Assembly: GCA_000697055.1 (NCBI GenBank)
Contig: JNDT01001888.1
Span: 159,680-223,679 of the forward strand
DNA: 64,000 nt
Direction: 5' to 3'
DNA from: Saksenaea vasiformis B4078
Taxonomy: Eukaryota; Mucoromycota; Mucoromycetes; Mucorales; Saksenaeaceae
The position numbers and the translations under genes are program-made. Below are positions 23,975 through 36,420 of the stretch, in pieces (within the stretch, counting starts at the first letter, position 1; each line of letters starts with the position of its first letter). The notes under the pieces were generated by a model, which worked only from the letters and a program-made list of their open reading frames with translations, was not told the origin of the DNA and did no database searches.

Positions 23975-24096
23975 TTTTGCCAATTTATATACTAAAGAGT
24001 GCATATCCAAACTTTTCCTATCTCTTAACTTGGCTCTTCGCAGGCGCAAATTTTATATAGAATAGCGTAGAAATATGTTCAAGGAAACAGTATACA
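23975..24096 (+). repeat. Palindromic repeat family A, copy 3 (half element)
   Basis: Contains GCCAATTTATATACT, GGCTCTTCGCAGGCGCAAAT and TAGCGTAGAAATATGTTCAA, and ends ACAGTATAC. It corresponds to the reverse complement of the left half of copies at 34402 and 53950 and matches 36880-36990 closely. Confidence 0.7.
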
Positions 24097-24648
24097 GGAG
24101 TTCTACTGAGTTTTGCCAAAGTATGAGAACATTACATATTATACTCATGGAATACGCTTGACAACTTAGCGAACTCAAAAGTGTGGCACCTTGCAATAGT
24201 AATACGAAGATATGCGACGGATGGTGCGAAAGAATAACAGACATAACGTTTTATGATGCTAAAAGACGAAAGCGCAACAAGAAGCAAATATAGACAGGTG
24301 ATTGATGCCAAGATGATAGTGATCCGTTAATATAAAGGATGCTATTAAGTAGCAGAACATCGCAATATTAGAATTAGACAACTATGGTACACGGCTCCTG
24401 TACAAGCTATGCTGATATCGGGTTACGATTTGAAACCAGTTCGCTGCCGCTGAGCAAATTAGATCGTCACGCTTTGCAGGGAATGAATTGAACTCTTTCA
24501 CATTCGATCGAGCACCTCCCATAACAATGAATATTGATGAAATCTTCAAGGTAAAATAGTGCAATGAGCCCGCGCTGTTACCAAGGTCTAGACACTTAAG
24601 CTCTTGCATTAGATCCCTGCCATTCCTAGCGGGAGGAATAAACGGAAA
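24097..24648. other. Promoter side of the CTNNBL1-like gene
   Basis: AT-rich spacer; no ORF supported. Confidence 0.45.
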
Positions 24649-26892
24649 ATGCCGGAGACCCCCGATCTCCAGTTCCTCGATAATTATCGTGCAGCAGCAG
24701 AAGCAGCTGAAAGCAGTACTAGCAGCAGTGTAGCAGGAAACGACAGTAAACGACGAAACATCGCACATGACGATGACGACGATGAAGCGGGCTATGTACC
24801 TACAGACGATACATTTGATTTTGGCGATGAAGATGAGGAAGGGCGTTTCTTCGGCGGTGGCTTGACTGAAGAGCAGAGCCGACTTTTGGATCTGGTGGAT
24901 GATTATGATGCAGAGGAGGTAGGACGATCACCATGGCAAATGAACAGCATCCATGAACTAAAACATGACGCAGCCGGAGGCGTTGACAGCTGCCAATGTC
25001 AAGAAGTTGGTACTTCGATTCGAAAAAGCGATTAACCGCAATCAAGAGCAGCGCATGCGTTATGCGGAAACACCAGAAAAATTCATGGAATCCGAGGCGG
25101 ATTTGGACGAAGAGATTAAGCATCTGCTGTCCCTGACACAGGCGCCTCAGCTGTATCCTGAAATTGTCAAATTGGGAAGCGTGCCTTCTCTCGTGTCCCT
25201 TTTGAGTCACGAAAACACAGATATCGTGATTGATGCCATTGACCTGATCAATGAATTGACAGATGAGGACGTTGGTACTTCTGAAGACGATTTCGGCAAA
25301 TCGGAAGAAGCGACAGCAGGCGTCAAAATGTTGGCGGACGCACTGGTGAGCATAAGAAAGATGCTAATGTATGTGATGGATTATTAACTTGAATTCTTCA
25401 ACAAAAGCTGGAAAACGAGTTGCTGCAGCTTCTTGTACAAAATCTGGAGCGCTTGGATGAGAACGAGGAGACAGATCGTCAAGGTGTTTTCAAAATTATG
25501 GGTAAGAAAGGGAAAAAAGAAAAGGAAGGAGCAGGAGTCATCTCACCAGAACTTAGGTATTGTTGAGAATTTGCTTTCCATTGAACCCAAGTTAGCCGAG
25601 AAAATCGCTCTGGGGACAGAGATGATGGGCTGGATCCTGAAGCGAATTCAAACAAAAGTATTCGACTCCAACCGTGCTTATGCAAGTGAAATCCTCTCCA
25701 TCCTCTTGCAGGAAAGCCGAGGTAAGTCTCCATACAGTCACATGTGTTTACTTAAACATGAATTAGATATCCGTTTGAAGCTTGCTGAAATGGGTGGCAT
25801 TGATGCATTGTTACGTGTGCTATCGGTAAGCGGGAAAATGGTGAGGTAATGCTTTTATTTACGGATTTGGTAAAATGTAGATATACAAACGAAAAGATCC
25901 TCAAGACGAAGATGAGACGGAAATGGTGGAAAACTTTTTCAACGCTTTGTCATCGTTATTGAACGAAGATGAAAGCAAAAAACTGTTTTTAGAGGGCGAA
26001 GGTGTGGAACTCATGCTGATCATGATGAAGTAAGTTAGGCCATGTCGTTTGGACAACGCACTCAACCTGTATTTAGGGAGAAGACACTTGCACGTATCCG
26101 TGCAGTCAAAATATTAAACTACGTGATGACAGGTGAAGCTGGAAGAGAAAACTGTATCCGTTTTGTGGATAGTATGGGGTTACGTGTCATTTTCCCTGCT
26201 TTCATGGGAAAGGTAAGAGAGAAAACATCAGCATACACCAGGATCGCGTGATGGTTGATGTTTTTTTTCTTTTAGGGCGCTAAGAAGCTGAAGAAGGCGC
26301 AGAAGGCGTATGTTGAATCGGAAGACGAAGGTATGTATCCTCTTTTAATTTGGTCTTGTGAACGAATCTTATCCAATACCTTTTAGAACATATCATGTGC
26401 ATTATGCTGTCATTAATGAGAAATCTGTCGCGTGATGATGTGCAACGGCTACGATTTGTGCGCAAATTTACAGAAGATGAGTGCGAAAAGGTAGACCGAC
26501 TACTCGAGATGAAGGAACACTATGAAGCGCGTGATCAGCGTGTATTGGCGGAGATTGAGCAGGAGAAGAAGGAGTTGGACGAAGAGGAAATAGAGGAGAT
26601 GCAGGACGATTTCTATTTGAGGAGACTGGATGCTGGACTATTCACTCTCCAGCGGGTGTGTCTGATCATAGCTGCATTAAGCGAGGAAGATCAGGGGATT
26701 CGAGACAGAGCGCTTATGTTACTGAAGCGAAAAGGCACGGATATGTCCAGCGTTTTCCGTGTACTCCATGAGGAAACGGCATTGATGGCTGATTTTGTAT
26801 ACCTAAGAACTGTTGCTAAAGGTGGTGCTGTGTCCTTTGATAAGATAGAAGCAACCAGTCCAAAACCTGTGGAAGCGGGGGAAACGGAATAA
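24649..26892 (+). CDS. CTNNBL1: Beta-catenin-like protein 1 (CTNNBL1), PRP19-complex associated splicing factor
   Basis: Nuclear ARM-repeat protein that associates with the PRP19/CDC5L spliceosome complex. Nine exons: 24649-24918, 24974-25345, 25408-25501, 25557-25721, 25767-25825, 25881-26029, 26077-26212, 26276-26330, 26387-26892; 601 residues, close to the human protein. An acidic N-terminus leads to LTEEQSRLLDLVDDYDAEE, then the characteristic CTNNBL1 core. That core includes KLVLRFEKAINRNQEQRMRY, SLLSHENTDIVIDAIDLINE, LTDEDVGTSEDDFGKSEEAT, ETDRQGVFKIMGIVENLL, EKIALGTEMMGWILKRIQTK, SNRAYASEILSILLQESRD and MGGIDALLRVLS. The C-terminal part (RLDAGLFTLQRVCLIIAALS) is also conserved. All nine exons join in frame. 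The gene keeps many introns, as expected for an old fungal lineage. Confidence 0.95.
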
Positions 26893-27158
26893 AGAAAACT
26901 TAGGCTTCCAAACAAATGCATCACATGAGATGAGATGACCTTCTCCAGATGAGATAGGCTAGCACCAGATCCACTGGCATCCAAACTGTTGCTATTTCCT
27001 CCCAAGTACGGTAACTGACTTCCATTTTTACACGATCGCCGTGGAGAGGGGTAAAATGATGGTCCAAGCGCAAAGCCAAAAAAAAAGGAAAAAATTCATG
27101 CAGAAGAAAGCATTCCCATGTTGATTTTTTTTTATTATTGTGATCATCGTCAAGCAAC
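26893..27158. other. Short convergent spacer
   Basis: Separates the stop of the CTNNBL1-like gene from the stop of the eS24 gene. Nothing further seen. Confidence 0.6.
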
Positions 27159-27936
27159 TTATTTCTTGCCAGCAGAACCAGCCTTGGCCTTCTTGGTACC
27201 ACGGAACTTCTTGGCACGGTTCTTCTTTTCCTTGCGCTGCTTGCGGCCACCCTTGCCCTGTTCGGCCAAACCAATCTAAAAAGGAAATATAAGTAAAAAA
27301 AATGCATGTTTCTCTTTGGTAGGTTTACGTACTCTGGCGAGACGGTACTTGGGCTCGAACTTCTTCAAGGATTCAACGGAATCATAGATCAAGGCAAAGC
27401 CAGTGGTCTTTCCACCACCAAAGTGGGTCTTGAATCCGAAGACAGAAACGACCTCCTTGTTGGCCTTGTACATCTTAGCCAACTTCTCGCGGAGCTCGTC
27501 CTTGGAGACGTTGGCAAGACCGGGGTGGATGACATCCACAACCATTTGCTTGCGCTGAAGCAGGCGGTTGGTAAGGAACTTGCGAGTGCGGATGGTGACA
27601 GTCGATGCGTCGGCCTAAGAAAAATAAAAAGGAAAATTATGCCAAGTCAGCCTTTGATGATCATTTTCAATTGTTGGGTTGTGAGGTTCGACTGTAGCGT
27701 TTCATTCGAGGGCCGTTCGACGGGTGTGTTGTTTAAAAATGGGCTATAATGCAAATCGTTCTGGTATCATTGGGACGTAGATATAGAAAAAAAAAAGGAA
27801 GAAAGAGACGTTCTCTATCTTTCTCATTTATCCATCCATTTATCCAATCCATCCATCCATCCATCCATTTTCATGTCGACGAACGCTCCCTCTAGAAGGA
27901 ACTACAGCTACCTCAATTTTTTTATACATTACCATA
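27159..27936 (-). CDS. RPS24: 40S ribosomal protein eS24 (RPS24)
   Basis: Small-subunit ribosomal protein. Exon 1 is only the ATG (27936-27934, followed directly by GTAATG), exon 2 is 27614-27333 and exon 3 is 27275-27159; 133 residues, the normal length. Sequence: (M)[79 protein letters not shown] and a Lys-rich tail ending [10 protein letters not shown]. The ATG-only first exon is inferred: exon 2 opens with GCC GAC right after a CTTAG acceptor, and the nearest upstream ATG directly followed by GT in the right phase is at 27936. The resulting first intron of 319 nt is much longer than others in the window and carries an ATCC microsatellite; long first introns are common in fungal ribosomal protein genes. 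Confidence 0.93.
27828..27870. repeat. (ATCC)n microsatellite inside the first RPS24 intron
   Basis: TCCATCCATT units visible in tandem. Confidence 0.9.
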
Positions 27937-28368
27937 CTGATCAAGTCAAAAAGAGAAGGACCTATTGATTGGCACACCTTCGCACCAGATAGGGGTCGCC
28001 TGGGATGAGGGCCAGACAGATTGAATTAAATCTCCGTCTTTGCCAATAGGAACCATGCTTCACCCTGATTGGCTCTTTTGTTGGAAAGGATCCTGCTCCC
28101 ATTGCGACAGCGCCCCGATTTCCTGGGTTGTTGATGAACGAAAACCCCGTCTTTTCTCGGAGTGCTCCCGTTAACTCCACTCCATAGAGAAAGAACGGGA
28201 AAAACAAGACGAGGAGGGCTGCAATTGCTCCGCCCACGGGATACGAAGCAAGCTATACATACCTTTAACCCCTTTTCCCCGCCCGATCAAAGTTTTAATA
28301 AAAATCCATCGATTTAGCTACATATCCTTTTTCTTTTCTTTTTTTCTTTTTGTTTATTATGCTGTACT
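27937..28368. other. RPS24 promoter / spacer
   Basis: Lies between the RPS24 start and the stop of the methyltransferase gene, both on the minus strand. It contains a GC-rich CCCCTTTTCCCCGCCCG block near 28267-28283. The 91-codon ORF on the minus strand has no similarity and is probably chance. Confidence 0.5.
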
Positions 28369-29974
28369 TTAGGGATCTGATTTGGTAGCGGTCCAGAATG
28401 CACAATCATAGACGTATTTAAGCATACCATTTGGATTGGAAGTATAGGTTGTGGAGACGGAGGATTCTTTCTATTAAAAGATTTTTAAGGCGTCAGTTAT
28501 CCGGGATATCTTTCCAGGGAGTTGTACCTTAAATTGAAAACCGATGTCACGAGCCACGCGTTTTACTTCCTCCAAACTTAACTCGACTGACGATTCGCCT
28601 GGCATGTCCTCAAAATGGTAAAGCAAGGGACCTAATAAAAAATAAAATAAAAAGGTTTAGCTTACGGCATAAGATTTCGGTTAACCGGCGTTTACCGATA
28701 TTAATCCAAGTGCCGCCTGGTTTCAGGCATTGGTGGATGACTTCAAGATATTCCATGATATTCTTTGCAGTGTCGATGAAGAAACAGGTTACCACGACAT
28801 CCCATGCACCTTAATCAATTTCAGTGTAGGCAACACAGGAGAAGGGGTATTTCTTTTTTTTTTTTTACCGTGATTGTTTTTATGTTCTCCATACACTTCC
28901 AAGAAGTCGCCAGCCACCATTGAGAAATCCGCCGTAGGGGGTAGGCCGGATGGCAAAATGTCGGGGATACGGACAGCTGCCAGCTGTTGATCGGAGCATT
29001 TGATGTTGGAGAAAGAATGAATAAAAGGATAAATACTGTACTCTTCCTTTTTAGTCATTCTAGTACCAAAAGCTTTTTAAGTTTACAAGTACATTTTAGT
29101 TCGTATAGCCTTTTTTACCTGTTTAGAACAAAATTAGAGGCCAAAAGCTGTCGAATTATTTTAGTTGTGTTCTAGGTCTGCAGCTTGTTGTTACCATGTA
29201 AAAGGAAAATTCGTTGCCTTGGCAGCTAAAACCTGAATATAGTAATGATCAATTAAATAGGAATTTATATAATGTTGTTTACTCACCTGCACGCGCAATA
29301 TCAAAAGCCAGACGACCTAAACCCGCACCAGGTACAAGAATCCGAATAGTACCTCTAAGATTGTCATGAGACGGATAAAAAAAAAGGGGGGGCAGGGTTT
29401 ACCTGTTTTTGAGTTCTACGTCTTTGTAGATCGATTCCAGTTCTTCTAAAATTGGACCATATGTGACATCGCGTTCTTTTTTCCCCTGTACTGCTATTGA
29501 GTTTTTTATTTCTTTTCTTTCTTATTTTCTCTCTTCTTTTTCTTACCTCAACAGACCAGTCGCGTACGAATTGTTTCAAGGTACTTCGAACTTTGTCCAT
29601 ATCCATGGGTGACACGGGAGGTTTATTTCCCTTTTGACCATGAAGGATCGTGTCAAAGAGTGAAGGTATTATCTTACCTGTCCTTTATAACCTTCTGTCA
29701 TGAGGGCGATGGGGTTTTCGCTCATAAACATGGTTGCTCCCCGAACTATTTCTCGTAACATGATTGTGTTTATTTCGATTTTTTCATCAACAGCGTTGAT
29801 TTTCTGTAGGACATGAGGAACGAGCTTTTTATGTCGTTCGGGCAAAGCCATAAAATCGTGTCTTCTTCGATGGTTATGATTAAGAGCATGACGTCTGTAA
29901 TAAGCAAAGGCAGTTAAGACCTTTTGAAAATGAGCTCTTTCAGCTTGAGCGGGATCTTCTTCGTCGTGTGGCAT
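28369..29974 (-). CDS. Carnosine N-methyltransferase-like protein (N2227 / UPF0586 family)
   Basis: SAM-dependent methyltransferase of the CARNMT1 / yeast YNL092W family, which in vertebrates makes anserine from carnosine; the fungal substrate is not established. Ten exons: 29974-29678, 29630-29547, 29485-29403, 29354-29287, 29232-29195, 29147-29119, 29059-28869, 28809-28696, 28631-28528, 28470-28369; 369 residues. Features include [40 protein letters not shown], the SAM-binding [20 protein letters not shown], then [90 protein letters not shown] and the end [20 protein letters not shown]. The exons of 38 and 29 nt were placed because they restore the conserved NEFSFYMLLASNF segment. The start is the first Met before a family-typical HFQKV segment. 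Confidence 0.94.
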
Positions 29975-30769
29975 GGTTTTTTATCAAGAGCGATTTGCGG
30001 GTCCCCTTTTTCTTGTGTACCAAGCCTCAGGGTGACGGTTTCGTGTAATAAGGTTTTTTCGGCATACTGCCAGAGCAACCCATGTTCTATTTTACCCTCC
30101 TTCTTTACAGAAAGCAAAGAATGAATAGGATAAGGATAGGTTTAATATGAAGATCCCTATATATATATGATACAACGCACACATAATTTTGATTCTATGA
30201 TTTAGTTGTGCAAGAATGCATAAGTTAAAAAGGACCGGATAGGATGCTGCGTCATGCATGACCCGTCCTTGCTCGAACAAAATTAGTCCAGCAGGTGCCA
30301 CAGCCTTTTTCACATGCCAGAGATTGATAACGGACCTTAACACATGAAATGTCAACCAAAGTTGAGAAGTGACGCGCGTGATCCTACATAAGCCAATCTT
30401 CATCCTTCTTCCTCTTTTCCCTCTTTCCCTTCAAAAAGATCCACGCAGCTCCGCCCTTGCCGCGTGATTCTGTACTTTTTCTCTCTTCTTTTTCTTCACC
30501 GCTTCTGTCTCCTTTTATTGCTCTTTCTCTCTTTCTTTCTTTCTCTCTCTCTCTCTTTCTCTCTCTCTCTATCTCTATCTCTCTTGCCTTCTCTTCTTTG
30601 CTCCTGTTTCATCCTCTATCTATCTCTTTCTCTATACCTTGTGCCTGCTTCTTCCCCCCTTTTTTTTCATACATCGTTATACATAACTCTTCCTTTCTCT
30701 TATTACTCTTAGGTAAAAGATATTTATCTAATCAAACGTAGTATTTCTTATCTTTTTTCTTTTTAAAGT
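29975..30769. other. Divergent promoter region with pyrimidine microsatellite
   Basis: Shared 5' region of the methyltransferase (minus) and the hypothetical gene at 30770 (plus). A CT/TTTC/TATC pyrimidine tract fills about 30478-30650. Confidence 0.6.
30518..30600. repeat. Pyrimidine (TC/TTTC) microsatellite
   Basis: Runs of CTTT and CT units clearly visible, with two CTAT interruptions. Confidence 0.9.
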
Positions 30770-31614
30770 ATGTCTTTAGTTGACGCAGTCGATAAACGGA
30801 CGCCAACAGAACAAGCTTCGACCAACCAAAGAACGAGGCAAGACATGCATACATGTCGGAATCCGATTTCAATCCCTGACCGAATAACATCGATTTATCG
30901 TCGATATCATCCTCCATCATCAACGGACCCACATAGTTATTACGCATCAACTTCATCGAATAGACAGTCAACAGCAATGGAGATCATTTTTTCCAGACTG
31001 TTAGATGCTATCATTTTCACATCCGCTTTAGCAATCACTGCATATAGTTACTGGACAGGAAGTCTCGATCAACCTCCTCCTCCACCACCTGTTAACAGAC
31101 CCACTACGATAAAACACTGGCAAAAACAACAGCAACGTAAGTCGGTGGTGATACAGGAACCTGAATCGTTGGAAGATTCGAAACAACTGAGAACACAACA
31201 TTGGACCGAGACAGTATCCAATCAAAAAAAAGTAAACAATTACGTTCTATACTCTTTCCCTCTTTCTTCCTTTTATCTCAACTAATCGGATTTCTTTAGT
31301 CTACTTCTCCACCACCTTCGCCACGATTACAACGACCTACAACACCGACATCAGCAACAATGAAGCGTACGGATACACCTAAACGGGACAAGAGACGTAC
31401 TCAATCATTGCCAAATAATCCTGCTACGGTACAAATATTGATGGCAAAACAAAAAGAAGATGAAATGTTTGCAAGAATGGAAGAACGTTTACAATCTCTA
31501 ATTCAGCAAGGTCAAGAAGCTTTGACAAGTACAGCAGCAGAGGTGTATGAAAGAGATCAAAACGAACTCACTTTGCGAATGGCCCTTTCTGCCAAAAAGA
31601 AAAACAGTGTTTAA
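30770..31614 (+). CDS. Hypothetical protein with one predicted membrane segment and C-terminal helix
   Basis: Not recognised. Two exons, 30770-31231 and 31300-31614, phase 0, 258 residues. A polar N-terminus (MSLVDAVDKRTPTEQAS...) leads to a hydrophobic segment around residues 76-95 (FSRLLDAIIFTSALAITAYS) that could span a membrane. A proline run (QPPPPPPV), a basic Ser/Pro/Thr-rich linker with SPPPSPRLQRP, and a charged likely coiled-coil (KQKEDEMFARMEERLQSLIQ) follow. The exon joins in frame and there is coding bias, so a real gene is likely. It shares a divergent promoter region with the methyltransferase. Topology and role are unknown; a tail-like organellar membrane adaptor is only one possibility. 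Confidence 0.75.
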
Positions 31615-34401
31615 ACAATCTTGTTCCACATTTTTTTTGTACATTTCTTCTTTTTTGTATAGCTAACCCCAATCTTTTGCATGATAACCTTTATGGTTTT
31701 CTCATATGATTCTTTTAAAAATTTAGGCCATTTCTTCTTTTGATTTCATCCATCTTCCATAATGTGTTTATCATAAACATGGTGCAATGAATTGAATAAT
31801 AATCACTTCCACTGTTTTTGTTGTGAGGAGACCAATTTCAAGGGGAAAATAAACAGTAAATGGCAATCGGAACAAAAGATTGGTTGCTACCCTGCTTTGC
31901 TCCTTGTACTCTTATCTGCTGCTGTGAAAATAAGAAAATACTCTCTGTCTCTCCTGGAGAATGACTTATTGTAATCGCGTCTGTCAATAATACATATGTG
32001 CCACCGCTATCTCGTTGCAAAAAAACGGATCTCTCCTCATCATAAAATAGACTATGAAGACACGCGTACCCCAGATCCCCTAAAAAAAAAAGGAAGCGAG
32101 ACGCGACGCGATAAATTCATTCTCCTTTGTATATCATACAAGGATAGGGTAATACTAAGGAGATAGCATAGTCCATATCCTATTCATTTACTCTATTTTC
32201 TTTTGTACATTCAAATGCATCAAGTGCATAATGCTTTGGTCCTGTGCTTCTAGCCACAAAGGAGAGAGAGACACCACAAAAGATCGATATTGCCACAAAA
32301 AGAAAATGCGTGCAATCTTTTACTTGTCCTCGTGCCCCATTTTTCAACTTATCACGCTATACAATAAACTCCCATTAGATGTTGGGTGATAACAATTAGT
32401 ATCAATTATACTATCCTTTCGGAAATTCCGGTGCAAAGCTGAGTTCCATTGTCTGTGAAATGCATGACAGATATATACAAACGGGCGTGCAGCAGATCTC
32501 ATAGATAAACCCTATCTATCACTGACCAAAACATCTGGGAAAATGTGATCAATGCACTCAGACCATCAACTTGTTACTTGGAGAACTTATTGGGTGGCCA
32601 AAATGTAAAAGCATCCGAGAACGATTGAACAAAACAGGAATATTGGCGATGATACTTTTTCCTTCCCAAAAGAGGAAATGATAACATCCTCGCTATTACC
32701 TATATCGTTTCATAGCCATCGTATGCTTCTTTGTAAATACATACATAAACGTTGATATTCACACACCCAAACACATATCTAACGCAGACACATGATTTTT
32801 TGTTATGCGTAACATGCAAATAGGTAAACAGACGCGACCGCCCCCAACACATGTAACAGATAGTTCCCTGATTTTTTCAATCCCAGAACTCGACAACATT
32901 GACTCCCCATAATTGAGTAGGTTCATGATTATCGTCAAATGAAAAGAAGAGTTGCAACCCGTCGAATTATTTGTGATTTTTTTTTGTTTTACCACAGAGA
33001 CCTGTCATTTTTCGTGTGCTCTTTGACTGATATCCTGCCATCGATCTTGGAGTTGATTCGGCACGATGTCGCTACAATCGATTCCCCCTTTTCTTAAAAA
33101 GAATATAGAAGGGGAGAAAGAAGAAAAGTCCTATGGTAGCTACGTTTGCCGTTTGGGAGATTGTTTCGCAAGCTCGACGAATAGGTACAATTTATGGCAG
33201 GAGTGTATTACGTCTGCCTAACACCCTCCCTGAGAGAGCTGAGCCTGCTTGGATTTGCAGAGATTAACAGGTTTGACTTGATTCAGGGTCTTCCTCCGGA
33301 AGCGTCGGCGCCTCATCCGTGAAAAGAGGGTGTGGTATCCAGTCATTCAGAATACGTATATCCTTTCTTCTAACGGTAGCTGCAGGTAGTGCTGCATGCT
33401 ATTATCCATGGAATAGCACATGGCTATCATTCGTGGATTTGAGACTTCTAAATCGATGAAATACACGCTTTCCGGAAAGTAAACTCGTCCAATGATGAGA
33501 ACAAAATTCGCTCAGGTGGAAAATTGATTCACCAAGGCGTCCTGCTGCCAATAATGTTTTCTAGTACAAGTCTTGTGTATATAAAGGCACACCAAAATGC
33601 TCGTCTTCATTTTTTTCTACAATTACAACAGAAATCACAGACCAAGTCTAAGCCTAACCAATTTAAACAGTTTTACCATCATTTCTAACGTTGAACAGGC
33701 GAAACTTAATGCATTGAGGAAGTTGACGTTTCATTCTATTCATTCAATTAAAAACCTATTCCAGATTTCGCTTTTTTAGATGGCCACTTCACGCTCGGAA
33801 TATGCTTTTCGAAAACAGCTTAGGGACGTTTAACGAAACATCAGATTAAAGCTTTGAAGTAGCCAGTAGCGACGATATTTATGCCTACATAGGGAACCGT
33901 GCCATATGCGGCTATGTGACAAGTGTTCTCTTTTGCCTGTATTATCAATGGATTGCGATCTACAGCAGCATGTAATGAAACACGCGCTGGGTATCCCTAC
34001 GGTGGACGGCATCATCCGGTAGGTTTTCTTACCTTCACATACTTAAGTATGACAGTATGGTATTTTCTGCTCAGCGCGCTTTAATATGTGTTATGTTGCG
34101 GAGGCATATCGCCGAGAGTAAAATAGGTATTTCCGCTATTGTAGCATCGATATGGACCTGTTTATCCTAATTATTACAGATGCAAACACAAACACCAGAC
34201 TGAGACCCAGGTTTATTGAATACTGCTCTTAGCAAAATTCAACTACAGTGAATACTATCGTGTCATCCATCATTATCGTGTCACCATGGCCTTACGCAAT
34301 TTAACATGTTATAGATCAGAGACAGCTTTGCAAACAGTGACCGTACTTTTTCCGTCTAACGTCTACGGTTCGCGTCTTGATTCTGTTTGCTTGTTCACCA
34401 T
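31615..34401. other. Large gene-poor interval
   Basis: The 3' side of the hypothetical gene followed by AT-rich sequence. Only short ORFs without similarity (e.g. 32759-32995 minus, 33597-33779 plus). No tRNA-like cloverleaf or domain recognised. Confidence 0.4.
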
Positions 34402-34607
34402 TACTGTTTATTGAACAAGTTTTTACGCTAAACTATATAAACTTTGCGTCCATGAGGAGCCACTTCTACGCTAAAAAAAGAATCGAGTATGCGTTCGGTA
34501 ATACATAAGTTGTCACCAAGCTCATACACTACTTACATCCATACGACCCCTCGATGGACGTAAAATTCATATGGACAGCGTAAAACTTTGTTCATGGTTA
34601 GTAAACG
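34402..34607. mobile_element. Palindromic repeat family A, copy 1 (MITE-like)
   Basis: About 206 bp. The left end ACTGTTTATTGAACAAGTTT continues TTACGCTAAACTATATAAAC and TTTGCGTCCATGAGGAGCC. The right end is the imperfect inverted copy (GGACGTAAAATTCATATGGA, CAGCGTAAAACTTTGTTCAT, GGTTAGTAAA). No coding capacity. Long TIRs with little interior suggest a MITE or foldback element. Confidence 0.75.
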
Positions 34608-35689
34608 GAAAAGACAAGATCGTCAAGAAATTTGGAATCAACCACCTTTTGATAGCGTTATTTGCCCTCAGCACCGACAGCAAGCCCCATGAGCCTATAC
34701 TGAGGCTCTGCGACTTAGTCGGGAATATCATGATTAAGCCCCAGTTTTTTGTTAACTGGCACATCATATGTCACGCGCGTCAAGAAACTTCCCCATATCT
34801 TTTCACAGAAGCATTTCGGTTTTCCATATGTCAATTAGTTATGAATGTAGTGCTCACAAGCACGAACCAAAACATGCCGGAAGACGTTAAGAACTGTTGG
34901 AATACTTTCTGTGCACGCCATACATGACAGGTGTATCGTCTTGCTGGACTCACAGTGTACAGTGACAAGCTGTCCGCTGTCTATGTTACCTGAGCACTGC
35001 CTAATCAAACCATATTGTTGAGACATTTGGAAAATCGGTGCTTCTGTATTATCTTCAGGTTAAAGCAGCTTCTTCCTGTAAGTGAAAGCTCATCAGTAAA
35101 GGATAAAGTTCTAAGGATATTGCGAATGAGCACGTTCGTGTTGTGAGACTTTTGGTCCAAGGATTTTCATGCTTTGTTATGAGGAGTATGTGCTTGCCTT
35201 CTGAAATCCCCAAAGATGAAAAGTAACTGTATGTCTTACATTGTTCCTTTTTCTCATCCTTCGCATGTTTTTAAGAAGCTCGAACCCAACATTAATCAAT
35301 AAAATATCATATTCTATGATGCCTCTATCGAACCAGCTTGTGTCTTTTTGAATGTCGAGCTGGTGAGCAACTATCCTTGATAACCAGATGACTGAAGACG
35401 ATCTTTTGCCGGAATAAACGCAGGCCAGAAACGGCCCCTGCCAATGAATGCATGCTTGCCAGCAGAGAAGTCGGAAAATCGTGTCAAAGACAATAAAAAG
35501 TCGAAGGTCGAATAGGATTTTTGCATATCTTTTAACCCATTTTCATAATACCATTATCGACTAGTTTTGATATGAAGCGTGCTGATGCGATGCATCAGTC
35601 AAATTGTTACATAATTTCAGAATGCAAGAAGAAAGCGATATTATCAAACAGCGCAACATTTGAAAAAATTTCACGACAGTTGTCCGAGC
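34608..35689. other. Gene-poor spacer
   Basis: ORF 34571-34927 (plus, 118 codons) overlaps the repeat's end and has no recognised similarity. Likely repeat-derived. Confidence 0.4.
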
Positions 35690-36420
35690 ATTTATAAGAA
35701 CGTCCAACCATCTCTTTAAAATCACTTAGCCTCAAGCTATTAGAAGCTTCACTGATCTAGGTCATTAATGTTTCCTTCTCAAGAAACTTGTTGCGTTTTA
35801 CTTTACTTTTGACCACTGATAAGAATTGCTCGATTGGATCGAGCTCAAAACAATATGAAGGGAAGTACGCGCAGCGGTAGCCGGAAGATCCTACTTATTT
35901 GGCTATGTCCTCGGATGTATGAATAGGAGCATTATCCATCACGAGGTAGTGACCTTTCATTTGTGGATACTGAGCGCAGACAACGTAATGACCTGTAAAG
36001 AAAGGTATGAAGCATCAATTTGCCGCTTCATATACTAATCATGGAACAACCTTTTATGCTGCTCCAAACAACTGAAGTCCAGGAGAAGACTAAGTTTGCA
36101 TAAGCATCACCTTGTGCCATAACCATGACATTTAGTAAGTATTTTTTTTTCAGCACAAATTTATGGATTTTGACTGAGCATCTGCGTCAAATAAATATCA
36201 CATTACGTTCAAGTTGAATAAATTTTGCGCCGGAAGGTGATACGTCTTTGCGGTGAGAAGTGGTTATTTCGCTGTTTATCCAAGGAGTAGTTCGCGCCTG
36301 CGTAATCAGAGTCTTGCATTAAATCGCTTAGTGATGAATTCCCCGGATCCCATCGGAAGCAGTAAAATGTCTCACGGTAAGGACAGGTTCCACCCAAAAT
36401 GATCCGTATTTAAAAGGACG
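35690..36420 (-). pseudogene. Degenerate Tc1/IS630-type DDE transposase
   Basis: On the minus strand, one frame at about 36000-35690 reads MKGHYLVMDNAPIHTSEDI, a stop, GYRCAYFPSYCFELDPIEQF and LSVVKSKVKRNKFLEKETLM, then a stop. DNAPIHT and ELDPIEQF correspond to the second catalytic Asp and the Glu-containing motif (usually LPPYSPELNPIE) of DDE_3 superfamily transposases. In-frame stops and loss of frame upstream (to about 36420) show it is dead. It is probably a relic of the autonomous partner of some short elements here, but no TIR link could be established. Confidence 0.75.

Noticed and set aside
34571..34927. 118-codon plus ORF overlapping the end of repeat family A copy 1
   Set aside because: Starts inside the repeat and has no domain.
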